Made by a program: the position numbers and the translations under genes. Shown piece by piece: positions 23,255-35,024 of a DNA stretch of 64,000 nucleotides. The notes under the pieces were generated by a model. It ran no database searches. It was not told the DNA's origin and was given only the letters and a program-made list of their open reading frames with translations. The stretch covers positions 32,379,505 through 32,443,504 of the forward strand of contig JARWIR010000003.1 in NCBI GenBank assembly GCA_029959085.1, read 5' to 3'. This stretch comes from Nemophila menziesii. Its lineage: Eukaryota; Streptophyta; Magnoliopsida; Boraginales; Hydrophyllaceae. Position 1 is the first letter of the stretch. Each line of letters begins with the position of its first letter.

Positions 23255-23505
23255 CCACCATCTTAAGATAAGTAGTAAGCGTAACTTTCTAGCATTGTGA
23301 AATTAATTTGGATTGATATTATTTTGTGTTTGATTTTGCATGATATGTGTATGTGTATATTGATTCCTAGATGATTCTATGTGAGATTTGTTTTAAGTTG
23401 TGCTTTGGGATTATTTACTAGATTCCGCCTTCTGCGTTCACCTAAAAAGGGCCTTTGTTTTTTATTTTACTTTGTCGGGACGACAAAGGTTTGAGTTTGG
23501 GGTCT
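23255..23505 (+). other. Element B 3' noncoding region, second part, with polypurine tract
   Basis: Continues the B internal region after solo LTR C. GTCGGGACGACAAAGGTTT leads into the polypurine tract GAGTTTGGGGT (23493-23503) immediately before the B 3' LTR. Confidence 0.75.
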
Positions 23506-25269
23506 TGATGTCTCCCTGTTTGTTCTATTTTTATGCCCTTAGGAGACATCATTTTAGGTGAATTTATGACTTATTTGATAGACTTTTATGCATATTTTGT
23601 CATATTGCACTTTCTCCCCTTGGAATTATATTATTTGCGTTTTCTGAGCTTTTGTGCGTTAATTTGATATTTTTACTGCAAAATTAGTAGGATATTTGAA
23701 TTCCAATCCAAGGTGGAGAAGTGAGAATTAAAGTCTTAGGTGATTTATAGTGTTTTAGGTAGCATTTGAGTTGAGTTTCTATTTATAGAAGTGCACTTTC
23801 CTATTTCGAGTCTTGGTTTTTATTATTTATTATTTTATAAAGCATATGCGGTTTAATTATTTATTTTTAATGTGAAACTTTAGAGATAAACATAGTAATT
23901 AATTATAGACCAAGTCAAGATAAGGAAGGAAGGAAAAAGATAAACATGGAAATTGGAAGATAAAGGAAGGAATTAGCATAGAAAAGGAAAAGAAGTAGTT
24001 ACCAAGTGAAACTCTAATTCCAGCCACGTTCAAAGATTAATTTATAACTCACGATTGGCTAGGAATTTAGGAGTATGGTCTGGACCAATGGATAGAGATT
24101 TCTGAGACAAGTGGTTTTGATATAAAGAACTCATCAAACGGATAAGTATTGAAGGAGATATGACCAAATCAATTCAGCAGAAGAATCTTACCTTTTCTAG
24201 AATCTAGGGCTACGAATTGAAGAGTTGTTTTCTTGTCTCCACTCGAAGAATTAGACCAAGACACATATAAATAAACCCCTTAGCCTTCTCTTAACACACA
24301 CCACATAGAATTACACAAGAGGCATAAGGTTTTCAAGTCAAAGCAAGAAGGCAAGGAGAAGCTAATGCTGGAGGAATTATATTCTTCCTTCATCAGTCAA
24401 CCATACCTTTAGGTTCTGTATTTATTTCTTGTAATTGAATTACGTCTTTCATTAATTTAGTTTTAGTTTTTATTTCATTCATGAGCTAAACTCTTTTTAC
24501 TTGAGAATCGCAATAAAGGGATGAACCCTAACTAATTTCTTTCTTGTTCTTGAATTCGGGATTTCATAGTTTAAATTAAATAGGGTGTTTTATATTGAAT
24601 ATTACTTTGTGCTTGTTTACTATTTCTAACCTGGCCGATTAGGAGTATGTATTAGTATTTGAGCTATTCACTTTAGTGGCGAATTGATCATCCGACAGGG
24701 GGGTTTGAATACAGATCTAGGTAATATTTGTGTAATGTTCGTTATTGACCGACATGCTTAACTAGTTACATAGCTAATGAGGTAAGATCTTCACATCCTA
24801 AGAGGCATATCCGGCCGGTGGGAGTTTATAGTAGCTTAGGAGAGCTCCTAGGTCCACCCGACAGGGGGCTAGGAGATATTAGAGTCCCGACTAGTATAAG
24901 TATACCCATTCTACCCTTAAACAGGAACATGAATTAAGTTGATTAGGAGGAACTCCTTGCGAGACTCAAGTATATTTCTCATCTTTACATCTCATCTTAT
25001 TTACTTTCTTAGTCTTTAATTTATTGCATTAGTAATTTAGTCTTTAATTTTCTTGCACTTAGTTATAATCGAAAACCAAACAAATATCTATCTTTTAATT
25101 TTCTAGTCATATAGCAATTAGATTCACTTATTTGCATAACATCTTAAGTCATACCTATTCCGTCCCTGTGTTCGAACTTGATTTAATCAAAATATTATTT
25201 GGACAACCGTACACTTGCGGTACGTGTCTTTTGACTTTTGGTTGTTACTTTATAACACACCAAGAGACA
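23506..25269 (+). repeat. Element B 3' LTR
   Basis: It begins TGATGTCTCC and has the same TGATGTCTCC ... GGAGACATCA inverted repeat as LTR A. The right end is placed at AAGAGACA (25269) by analogy with LTR A and is uncertain by a few bases. It is about 1.76 kb and clearly diverged from LTRs A and C. Its own left partner is lost. Confidence 0.75.
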
Positions 25270-25411
25270 CTAATAACCCATTCGCTACGGAGAATAAAAG
25301 TTAGCCAGTGGAGGGCAAATCATAATTTTAAATAAGCAACTCATTATTTTTCTCATAAACGAGAAAATGTAATTCTAACCCATAATATTGGGAAAAACTT
25401 TTTCTTACGAT

Positions 25412-25579
25412 ATTATTACTTCGGGAATATTATCGTGACATGGAGAAATTCTCGTATTCATTCGGAATACTTAATTCATAAAATATTAATCATATGATTA
25501 TTACTTCGGGAATACTTATCGTGACATAGCGAAATTTTCGTATTCATCCAAAATACTTAATTCTTAAATATTAATTGTA

Positions 25580-25580
<1 letters not shown>
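25412..25580. repeat. Two direct copies of an 85-bp unit
   Basis: Units starting at 25412 and 25497 share ATTATTACTTCGGGAATA, ATCGTGACAT, TCGTATTCAT and AATACTTAATTC with a few substitutions. Confidence 0.75.

Positions 25581-25582
<2 letters not shown>

Positions 25583-25617
<35 letters not shown>
25583..25617. repeat. (TA)n microsatellite
   Basis: Uninterrupted TA repeat directly after the duplicated 85-bp unit. Confidence 0.9.
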
Positions 25618-25620
<3 letters not shown>

Positions 25621-26857
25621 AAAATTGATATACATACCATAACTTCTTCGATAATTGTATTCATATATATGGTTGTGACAAATCCAAGCGCGAAGCCAGG
25701 AATTTTTGTTAAGGGGGTCAAGGGGGTTCGGTGGCACCACCGTCAAAATTTTTTATTTGACGTATTTGCATGGTAAGTATATATATATTGTGATAAAATT
25801 GCAAAATAGGTCCTTATATTATGCAAAAATACACTATATGTCCCTATATAGTATAAAGATTGCAATATAAATTCTGACATTAATTTTTTAATTAATTATC
25901 CTATAAATTCTTTTTTTAATATAAAAATAACATATATTTTGTTGTAAAAAAATAAAAAAAATCGTATATATAAAATAATTTAAAGTCTAACAAAATAAAT
26001 TTTAAAAAGTCGAGAACCAATTGAATATTTTCAAAAAGAGTAATGCTATATATCACCCCTTCACCCCATCACCCCTTATGTGGAGCCTATTTTATATTTA
26101 GAATTATTTTAATTCTAATAATATTTTATATAAGGACTTTTAATTTCTACGGAGTAGTAAAATCATTAAACCACTATTGATATTAGTTTTTTCTTTTTTT
26201 CTTCTGTAAAATCATACTTTTCAGTTTTTTTTTCTTTTTCTTTTTGTCAAAACTTGTTTTCCAGTTCCCACAAGCACATATTATATGTATGGCATATTAT
26301 TTAAGTGAGAATATAATTTCTTTCAATATATAAAATAAAATACTTATTTTTCAAATCAAAAGATAGGTAAAACCATACATGTAAATAATTGATTCGGTAT
26401 TACACACTGACCAGAAACTCGTGCTGATAACGAGTTATAAAATTAACGACGATAACTCAAAATATAGAAATATATAATTTCGTATCATTATTCAATAGAA
26501 GTTCGAAAGATTACAAGTTGATATGAATATCGTACTATATAAGGTATATGTAGCTATGAGATTTAAATAGCTATTTTATACACCAAAGATATCCACCAAT
26601 AATTAAATATTCATAAGAATCCCTCAATAAATAACCTAGGGAAAATATGGCAATTGTAAGGCAATATGGGTTTTATGACAAAAAAAATAAAAAAATAAGG
26701 CAATATGGGTTTTGACTAAACTTAACTAATAAGTTTCATATCAATGAATAAAATAACAATGTTACCTTATCTAAGTCCACGTGGCATACTCACATTTAGC
26801 ACATATTCCAAAGCATCCATTTGCCTTCTTTCGTTATAGGTTTGGCGACAAAGCTTA

Positions 26858-27304
26858 GGGTATGTTTGGATTAAGAAGGGATAGTATAGTAAAGGATAGG
26901 AAAAAGAAGTTTAGTAAAGGATTGGAAAAGAGAGTATTAAATCTTGTTTGAATTAGATAAAAATAGAAGGAAGAATTTTATTAATAGATTACATATATTT
27001 GATGTTTGGATTAAAAGGATAATGAAAGGAAATGATTTTTTTATAGCTAAATGACTTTTATACCCTTAATAATATATCTTATATATAAAGAATAGGGATA
27101 ATTTAGACATTAGACATAATAAAAAAAAATTATCCCTTCTAATGACACCAAATTGGAGAGATTGAATAAATGGTATAGTAAGGGATTAGAAGAATCCTTT
27201 AATAAACAATCCTCTTCAATTATTTCTAATCCAAACAAGGAAGGGATTGTTATTATCCTTTAATATTATCCTATCCCTTCTAATCCCCCAATCCAAACAT
27301 AACC
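26858..27304. mobile_element. MITE with GGGTATGTTTGGATT termini
   Basis: The left end GGGTATGTTTGGATT and the inverted right end GGTTATGTTTGGATT pair over about 15 bp, followed by AAGGGATA-type inverted sequence. The flanks read CTTA and TAAG, giving at best a TA duplication. There is no coding capacity in 447 bp. The TIR looks Tourist/PIF-like, but the flanks do not give a clear 3-bp TTA or TAA duplication, so the superfamily is open. Confidence 0.65.
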
Positions 27305-28582
27305 TAAGGTCTTGAAATTTCAGAGAAAAATACAAAATAAGTTCTTGAAAACCCTATATTTATATTATAAATTTTAACTAAAAGATAATTCTATAAAAGC
27401 CTTATTTGTAATTATTTGATTTGATTTTTATCTTTATATCTTTTTTTGGTTTGAAAAGAAAAAAGATTTTTCAATAGGTACGGACCTATTAACGCTTATA
27501 CCAATTTTTATAAATTAATCAATGATAAAGTCCAAGTAAGTATGGATCCAATTCCAATATGTCAAAACTCACATGGATACAAATAAAAATAGAATAACAT
27601 CAGGAGGGGGGGGGGGGGTACAGACCCAGTTAGACTCTTCACATCAGTTGGGTACATGCCCAGTTCGAATAGCATCAGGGATGTACCTAAGGGCTTCACA
27701 GTTTGTGACAACAAGCAAAATGAAATCTCTTCATCTCGAACAAAAAACAATAAAAAATCTCTTCAAACTCACCAGAAAAAACAAATAGAAATCACATCAC
27801 ACAGGAACAAAAAACAAACTGAAATCTCCACGGATAAAAAAATTCTCTTCACGCATGAAAAAAAAAACAAAGTAAAATCTCCCCACGATGGCGACGGTTT
27901 CCTTGTGCACCAGACCGGCGGCGGGAAGATAACCCTTAGAAGAATGGTCCACGAAAAGCGGCGACGGTATCTCTGTGCAGAAGTCCACGATGGCGGCGGT
28001 ATGGTACGAAGGTGAGACATGAGCGACGTTATTCTTGTGAACCAGAGCGACGGGGTGTGAAGGCGTGTGTGAATAGATCCGTTGGTGGGGAGGTAAGGTG
28101 TGAAGAGATCTGGTCTGAAGAGATGCAGGGGGGGAAAATGATCCACACGATGACGATTTTCTTGTGAACCAGAGAGGCGGTAGGTATTCAAGTAGAGAGA
28201 GACGAGATGGGGAGGGGAGGCGGTGAGTTTTCATATATAGGAGAGCGTGTTGGTGGGATGATGGGATGGTGAGAGAGAAGATAGAGGAAGGGGAGGGATC
28301 CGGTTTTTATTAGGGGTTTGTTTTGTGTTTGGGTTTTCACTGTGATTAAGAGGGAAGATGAGGAATTTTTGGGTATTTTTGGCTTTCTAGTTGGGCTGCT
28401 AATGGATAGTTAGGTTGGGGATTTTAGAAATATTATGGTAAGGCCTTGGGACTTTAAAAGTTAACGCCCCTTAATTTGATACACTCTTAGGCTGAATAGA
28501 TAGGAAGAAAACTAAAAACATCACAATATAACACGACCCCTCCAATTATGTTTATATCATACATTTTCTATTAAAAAAATTA
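27305..28582. other. Spacer with G-run and a GC-rich island
   Basis: No supported gene. A run of about 13 G lies near 27606-27618. From about 27880 to 28300 the composition becomes GC- and purine-rich on the plus strand, with degenerate repeats built on TTGTGCACCAGA / TTGTGAACCAGAG and CGATGGCGGCGG-like phrases. Open frames on both strands come from these repeats and share no recognisable domain. Confidence 0.5.
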
Positions 28583-28835
28583 TTCCCTCTGTTATAAGAT
28601 ATTTGTCCTTTTTACTTTTCACGCATATCAAGAAACACATTACACTTCCTATTACAAATTCCATTCTTCATAAAGTGTCTTGATATCTCAAATGTGTATT
28701 TGAAACATAAATTCTAATATTTTAAAAAGGGAAATCGTTAAAAAAGCATGAAAAAAGTGTCCTTATAATTTAAATGGATAAATATTTTGAAAATATTTTT
28801 AATAACTAGACAAACATTATGAGACAAAAGAAGTA
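28583..28835. mobile_element. Degenerate Stowaway-type MITE
   Basis: The left end TTCCCTCTGTTATAAGATA and the inverted right end resemble the Stowaway consensus CTCCCTCCGT...CATAAT...TTTGTC. TA dinucleotides flank at 28581-28582 and 28836-28837. The interior is about 250 bp, AT-rich and noncoding. Confidence 0.6.
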
Positions 28836-28872
28836 TATCTTAGTAAAAATCATGAAATTGTAGTAGATATAT

Positions 28873-30360
28873 TGGTGGGCACGTGGGTGTGATAAAATAA
28901 TAATATGAAAAGCGCACACATCTCGGAAGCCATGATTAACTCTCTACATTTGTGTTGATCGTTACAAGTAATAAATAAGTCGAGTTTGTTCCTCAGATAT
29001 TTAGGTAGTTATTTCGAATCTGTTCAATATTAGCGTAGATGGTTAAATGTTTCGATTAAAAGATAGAATATGATGAAAGCATTTGTTATGTTTTTTAATA
29101 AATAAATAATTATGAAAAAAAGATAATGACTTAAGACTTCTAATATGCACCTAATCCTATTGAATGAATAGTTCTACAAAAGTAAACTGGGTGTTCTTAT
29201 TAACCGGGATTTTAAATACTCTCTAGCTTCCATTAGAGTCGACTTAGAGAGCTCTCATACTCAAATTATGAAGAAACATACCTAACCTAGCGGCTACTTG
29301 GCTGGTCAAGATATGTTGACTCACTAACTGACACCAAGCATGTATACATTAATCTGTAATTAAAATCCCCCCTTCCGGACGCAAGCTCAATTACTTAGGC
29401 TAATCAATATTATTTGGACAAAATAAAATTAGTAATTAAATCAAGATGTTTACCCAACATATTCAAAACATAATTTAATTGGATGCAATTCCAAATGAAC
29501 AAATCAAATACTAAAGACTAAGTTTGGACAATAATAATCTTAAGCAATTTGGAAATAGTGCATAATTGAACTTTGGAATACATAAATTAGAATTAAATTA
29601 AAGAAAAAATTATCCTAATACTAATTTAAACAAAGATTATAGATTGATAAGTGTACAATTGACGCAATGAAGCTCCAAATCTTAATTCTTCCTCCTTTAG
29701 ATCCTCCTGATCGGTTATGTGATGGATTCTTGATAAAAGGTAAGCGCTGGCGGACAAGCGATGAATTCATAATGCCAGGAGCTGATATTTATAAGTGGGA
29801 AAAGTTTTTAGGGTTTACATAGGTCATGGGCTAGTTTTGAATGACATAGCAGCCCATCATAAAAACATTTTCCTCCAAGAGGGGACTGGTTTGAGTCACG
29901 CCAGCTGTAAAATTCATAACTTATTTGTTACTGCTCCGAATTGCAAAACATATATGGCCATGCGTCCGTAATTCAGAGTCCCATATGTATATAAAAGGGA
30001 TCCCCCAAATGCTTTGTAAATATCATGTGGAATTGAAAACAATCCAGTTTCTAATTCTTGTTGGCAACTCTTTCACTTTCTAAAAACGGTTTCTTTAGTA
30101 ATTTAATCTTGGTTTCCTTCTTTGACCCCATTCCCTCAAATTCTTATCCATTTTTTGGCATCAAATATAATTCTTGTACCTAAGAGCTTCACATTTAGTA
30201 CACAATTATGTAAAAACATCTCTAAAAGTGACAAATCTCCAAAACAAGGCAAGAAACATGAATATATCAAATAATAGGGGATATCCCTCAGCTGAGCACA
30301 AAAGGAATGTAAAAAGATGTCTCATAATGAGATTTATTTATCACAAAAATGGAGACCTCA
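28873..30360 (-). repeat. Element D LTR (C-like)
   Basis: Read on the minus strand it begins TGAGGTCTCC, carries the GGTCTC...GAGACATC inverted repeat seen at the start of the other LTRs, and ends TTATCACACCCACGTGCCCACCA, similar to the end of LTR C. Length is about 1,488 bp. Confidence 0.65.
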
Positions 30361-30508
30361 ATATCAGCAACTCAAAAGTTTGTCGTCTCGACAAATAAAA
30401 ATAAAGTATGACAGGGTCAACTGAGGCAAATAAGCATGAGAGAAGGAGAATGTAAAGAATAGTCCTAAATCAACTACCTAGTAAGTTTCGTGTAATAATA
30501 TTTAAAAA

Positions 30509-30511
<3 letters not shown>

Positions 30512-30583
<72 letters not shown>
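30512..30583. repeat. (TA)n(CA)n compound microsatellite
   Basis: TA repeats to 30543 followed by about 20 CA repeats, inside the noncoding region of element D. Confidence 0.92.
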
Positions 30584-30585
<2 letters not shown>

Positions 30586-31104
30586 ATTATACAAACAATC
30601 AAAACGATTTAAGTTCAAGATTAGATTAATTTTGCAATGCATGAAGGAAAGGTCTTTTTTTAGTTTGATATGGAGGCTATAGAGTGTTCATCGATCCTAA
30701 CATAGTCTTTAATGATCCATATAACTACTATATATTGGCTCAATTGCTCCTAAATCACATAGTTAAGAATCATAATGTCTTTAAGGTTGTAATGTAGGCT
30801 TAGGGACTGTATGATCGTATATTTGGGTGATGTAGAGTGAGCTTTTGGTTCTCTCCTCACTAGCCATCAACGAGCCGCCCTAGAGTTTGAGTTACTCTCA
30901 TAAATTTTCTCACTCAACCCAACTTTGATACAGTTAGTTCGAATCCCCAAAAACCAAACTAAAAACCATAATGAGCGCCTAAAACTCCACTTTGCCGGTC
31001 CAAATGTTGAAATGCATATATTTTTTCTTTTGCAAGTTAACTATGACTTTGTTTTATATGTCAAAAGTCATGCTACTGTGCTTACCATTTTTTTCTTTTC
31101 TTTT

Positions 31105-31106
<2 letters not shown>

Positions 31107-31164
<58 letters not shown>
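31107..31164. repeat. (AT)n microsatellite
   Basis: About 29 AT units within element D. It produces poly-Ile/Tyr open frames on both strands that are not genes. Confidence 0.92.
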
Positions 31165-31166
<2 letters not shown>

Positions 31167-32066
31167 CAAATCTTTTTTTTCTTTTACCCCGGAAAAGGGT
31201 TACAATATATAAAAATTGATCAAAGGCACAATACATAACACAAAAAGCCACCCAATAATGTTTCCCATAATTTTTTCCACCACCCAAAACTCAAAATCTA
31301 ATGATGAGTGTCATAACATCGTAATTCGAGTGCAGGTCATATGGAAAATCTCCTATAATCTAAGGGGTATGGCTTGAAACATGGTTAATAAAAGGCTTTA
31401 GAAAGGCTAGACGGGGCTGAGATGAATAATAATTCAATTAAATTGGACAAAAAGTTATAAGGCAAAAAGGGGTTTATCAAAGAACCACCTTAATCACTTT
31501 CCTAACTATGAAATTTTGTTACTTTCTCACATTTAGCATGTTCATTAATGGGTTTATCAACTAGCTCAGATCTCACGTTCTACACACCGTTCAAGGCTCC
31601 CTATGATCAAATTTGCTTCTACTACATTGCTTACTAATCATTTCTTTACTTTCAATATGTGTTTTCATATTCATTTTTCAAAGCATATAATACAACTAGT
31701 TTACAAACAAATTACTTATTATCCTTAACTCACTAAGCTTATGCTTTTAGACCATTAAACACATTCTATACCTAATTCCATCTCAAACAAAATCTACCTA
31801 AAAAGCAGTAAATCACATAAAATGGGGATGGGGACTACGATTTTCCACCCTCAACTCAAAGGTGAACCGTGACACCGCGACTTAAAACAAACTCTATAAA
31901 AATAAAAAATAAACAAATTATATACAAATATAGAACAGAGAAAACACACTCTTCGAGTAGATTGCTTCGCGTCGCCAACACCCAAGATAGGGTTTGGTGC
32001 TTATCTTACATGTAAGCTTCTCGTAACACCATAATTCATCCTTGCTTTCTTTCTTATATTGTCCAT

Positions 32067-32187
32067 CCCAATCATTCAACTCTAGAAATATTTTTACCTT
32101 TTTGATTTCCTCTAGTCTTTACCCATTTTTTTCTTGATTCTTTTTCATCTTCCTTATATTATCTAGTGTATCTGTTCTTCGCGTCAT
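32067..32187 (-). pseudogene. Element D ORF2 remnant
   Basis: On the minus strand an ATG at 32187 follows the GAGTTGGAGGTAGGGG polypurine motif, as in elements A and B. The peptide starts MTRRTDTLDNIRK, similar to element A's MTNRTDSMCNYRR, then passes directly to a KKNQEKN piece like the coiled coil and stops after 22 codons. The central domain is lost. Confidence 0.55.
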
Positions 32188-32205
32188 CTCCCCTACCTCC
32201 AACTC

Positions 32206-32796
32206 AAAATTCTACCGCTTCTAAAATTACCCCTTGGTGTGGGTGGAAAAGGTAAAATTTGGAGAGGGAAAGGTGTAAGGAAGATGTTTTTCTATGTGGC
32301 TAAGATGGATTTGTATTTTGGTGAGAAAGATTTAATAATTTTGGACTGCCTAGTTTGCGATATACACTTATTAGATTCATTTATCACTTTATGAATGTTT
32401 AATCCATATTTCTACCTGTATAAGTTCAATGCTAATGTTTTAAATATAATTAATACCCTGAGATGTTAAGGTTCTCATATTCCCATTATTTATATTCTCA
32501 TTGAGTCAGTGGTACCTCACTCCCCTTTTCCCCACCCTTTCTGGTAGGAGATAATTTAAGGATTAGGGTAGTAAAGTTAGTGACACAAGATCAGGTTGAT
32601 GAGAAAGAAAGGATATTTGTAGTTATAAGTTTGTATGTGTTTAATATAAATCAATGCATGTAATAAATAATCATCTATGTAATAATTTAAAGTTATTTTT
32701 ACATTGAATAGTCATGTTTTGAGGTGTGATATCTAGAGCCATTATTGGTATTATGAATATGTGGGAGAATTATGGTTGGCGGAGAATGATATCCTT
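32206..32796. other. AT-rich spacer, unassigned
   Basis: I see no gene or clear element. It may contain further decayed element D sequence. Confidence 0.4.
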
Positions 32797-32801
32797 ACAC
32801 A

Positions 32802-32871
<70 letters not shown>
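32797..32871. repeat. (AC)n(AG)n compound microsatellite
   Basis: About 11 AC units followed by about 26 AG units without interruption. Confidence 0.93.
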
Positions 32872-32877
<6 letters not shown>

Positions 32878-32971
32878 TTAAAAACTTAATACAAATTTAG
32901 ATGTCATGTAAATAATTCAAATATTAACATTTTTTTAAAGATAATACTTGTGGTAAGAATTATCTAATATA

Positions 32972-33066
32972 ACCAGCTGGGATTAGCTCACTAGTTAGGA
33001 CATTGGTCATCCAATCTAGTGGTGTAAGACTTCAAGTCCAAAGTAACTCTCCCATATACCAAAAAG
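32972..33066 (+). mobile_element. Possible tRNA-derived SINE
   Basis: GGGATTAGCTCACTAGTTAGGA resembles a tRNA A box and ACTTCAAGTCC a B box, about 40 bp apart. The sequence ends in a short A run. Near-repeats AAGAATTATCTAATAT (before) and AAGAATCTCTAATAT (after) could be an imperfect target duplication. It does not fold as a proper tRNA by inspection, so a SINE relic is the better reading. Confidence 0.4.
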
Positions 33067-33851
33067 AATCTCTAATATCCTTAATATATCATAAAAATAG
33101 ATGAAATTTGACAAAAACCATAATATTTAACAATGAGATACTTTGATAACCACCACAAATTAACAAAATTATTGGTAATTTTTATTAATTTTTATTTATT
33201 TTTTATCGAATGTCATTTAAAGATTGTGTTTGTTAGTAAAATATCTACATGACGTGAAAGGAAAAGTAGTTATAGCATTAACAAATTTAAATTAAGAAAA
33301 TACATAGATATCAATAGTAATGGCATTTTATTAACGCCTATAATTGAAATATCTCATCTATATGATGAATAATTGATTTAACTTTTTTCTTTTTTTTTTA
33401 ATATCGATTTTTGCTAACTAAAACAAAATATGGTACTATGATATGAAAAATATATATTACTAATTAAATATAATGACTCTATTTCAATTCATACTAATCT
33501 ATGTTTATTTGAAATAGTAAATAAACTTAATTTTAATTTTGAAGAAAAAAAGTCTATTTTTTTGTGCGTTTTATAGAAACCGTTTGAGTTTTAGAAAGTT
33601 ATTTACTATCAATTATATTTCTTTTACAAAATGAAATTCTATAATTAGAATTAATTTCTATATTAATATTTGGGTCTCGGTAATGACTCACACTAACATT
33701 AAAAGGAAGAAAATTAATTTCTTTAACTAATTAATACCTACAAAATCAGTATATCAAAATTATCAAAATACATTTTATTAGTGGGACGACGTATATATAT
33801 ACAACAAACAAGTTTTGGTTAATTACACCATTTTTCTAACCAATTCATATC
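33067..33851. promoter_or_regulatory. Upstream region of the MADS-box gene
   Basis: AT-rich and without open frames. A TATATATATA stretch at 33792-33801 lies about 50 bp before the ATG of the MADS gene and is a plausible TATA box. No other element is defined. Confidence 0.4.
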
Positions 33852-34523
33852 ATGAGGAAGAAAACCCTTCTTACATTGATTCCTAACCAGACAGACCGTA
33901 AGGTTACTTTTAAGAAAAGGAAGAATGGCTTATTTAAAAAGTTAAAAGAACTTTGTATATTGTGTGGGATTGATGCCTGTTGCATCATCCATAGTGAATA
34001 TGATAACGAGCCTGCAGTTTGGCCTTCCCCTGAGGGTGTTCAAGAGGGACTCACCAGGTTTTTGCAGTTGCCAGAATCTAAACAAATGAATAAAATGCTA
34101 AATCAGGATACATTTACTTGCCAAAGGGTAACTAAAGCCAAAAAGTTATTGAAGAAGATGCGAGAAGAGAATCAAGAGATGGAACTAAACCATGTTATAA
34201 CAAATTGCTTGGGTGGAGCGACTTATCCAGTCTCGGATGTGGTAAACCCCACTACTTTGGGTGTTGTGCTTGACAAAAAATTGAAAGAGATTGCATTGAA
34301 GATTGAGGTCCTTGAGGGAAAGAATCAACCATATGGAATAACTAGAAATGGATATTTCACTGGAGAAAGTAGCAATACAATTCACACTACTGGGCATGAA
34401 ATCCCTACCAGTGAGGCTGAGAATTTAAGGTTGGATGAGCCACAGCCACAATCCATAGGCTGGGCGGATTTCCTTAACTATGCTCTCGATGATAATACTC
34501 CAGGTTTTAGTCCTCAAAAGTAA
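33852..34523 (+). CDS. Type I (M-gamma) MADS-box transcription factor, AGL80-like
   Basis: A single-exon gene of 223 residues. The N-terminal MADS domain (residues 1-60) shows RKVTFKKRKNGLFKK, ELCILCGIDACCIIHSEYD and the PAVWPSPEGV motif typical of plant M-gamma proteins such as AGL80, AGL36 and PHERES1. A KAKKLLKKMREENQEME coiled segment follows (about 95-115), and the C-terminus ends in a GWADFLNYALDD acidic/aromatic motif. There is no K domain, as expected for type I. These factors bind CArG-like DNA as heterodimers, mostly in the female gametophyte and early endosperm; AGL80 is needed in the central cell. Lack of introns and length fit the family. The start is the first ATG of the MADS domain. 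No disabling change is visible, so it is probably functional. Confidence 0.88.
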   Translation: MRKKTLLTLIPNQTDRKVTFKKRKNGLFKKLKELCILCGIDACCIIHSEYDNEPAVWPSPEGVQEGLTRFLQLPESKQMNKMLNQDTFTCQRVTKAKKLLKKMREENQEMELNHVITNCLGGATYPVSDVVNPTTLGVVLDKKLKEIALKIEVLEGKNQPYGITRNGYFTGESSNTIHTTGHEIPTSEAENLRLDEPQPQSIGWADFLNYALDDNTPGFSPQK

Positions 34524-35024
34524 TCGATATTTGAAAGTATCTTTTTTTATTAATATTCTAAAGTTAAATCTTATGTAATTCGTATAACATTTTATATCAT
34601 ATTACTTTTCATAAGATATATGTTTGTTTATTTAGTATATAAATCTCATATATAGCATTTTAAAAAATATTATAAAGTCAATCCATCCCCTAAAATAATT
34701 TCAATCATTGTTAGCAATGTCAAGAATCTTCAATTTTGGGTAAAATGTCTATAAAGGAAATGGACATGGTTAAAGCTTCTCAGACTTGCAGATTAAGCGA
34801 ATGAATGGGGTATAGAGGTGTATATAATTATGGTCAAAATAAATAACAATTTTAAATAAATGAAAAATAAGAAATAGCCAGGAAGGTAACAAAGACTTAT
34901 TAAAGGTAACACTAAATTTGGTATACAAGCAAACAAACAATTGTGAACTTTCGCAAGCTAGTAAATACAATAAAAAGGAGCATAAATCAGTAATATACAA
35001 AATTTGAAATAATGAGTGTCTCAC
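34524..35024. other. Convergent intergenic region
   Basis: It lies between the 3' ends of the MADS-box gene and the minus-strand JASON-family gene. AT-rich, with no supported coding sequence. Confidence 0.5.

Larger units (their letters stand above)
5340..25269 (+). mobile_element. Element B: outer Athila-type Ty3 retrotransposon, 5' truncated and interrupted
   Basis: The remaining parts of B are the reverse transcriptase to integrase segment (5340-7375), the integrase C-terminus (18862-19146), a GC palindrome-rich spacer, an ORF2 remnant, a long 3' noncoding region and its 3' LTR (23506-25269). Element A is inserted within the integrase and solo LTR C within the 3' region. The order RT, RNase H, integrase without a chromodomain, followed by an extra 3' ORF, is that of the Athila/Tat lineage. 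The 5' LTR, gag and protease are missing. Confidence 0.85.
25270..26857. other. AT-rich spacer with decayed repeats
   Basis: No gene seen. It contains the 85-bp duplication and TA array listed separately. A piece near 25690-25740 resembles hAT sequence (GCGAAGCCAGGAATTTT). A stretch at 26424-26446 (CGTGCTGATAACGAGTTATA) resembles the inverted LTR end plus primer site of a copia element, but I could not define that element. Confidence 0.5.
28873..32205 (-). mobile_element. Element D: inverted, truncated Athila-type element
   Basis: On the minus strand the order is: a remnant ORF2 start (ATG at 32187), a 3' noncoding region similar to elements A and B, and the 3' LTR (30360-28873). Shared landmarks include the minus-strand versions of GGACCGGCAAAGTGGA (near 30990), GTAGAACGTGAGATC (near 31575), GAGAGAACCAAAAGCTCAC (near 30850) and GTCGAGACGACAAA before the LTR. 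Everything 5' of ORF2 is missing. Microsatellites have expanded inside it. Confidence 0.75.

Noticed and set aside
27769..28234. Two overlapping minus-strand frames of 140 and 145 codons
   Set aside because: Low-complexity, overlapping in different phases, and built from degenerate repeats; no homologue recognised.
30925..31287. Frames with poly-Tyr/Ile runs on both strands
   Set aside because: Produced by the (AT)n microsatellite.
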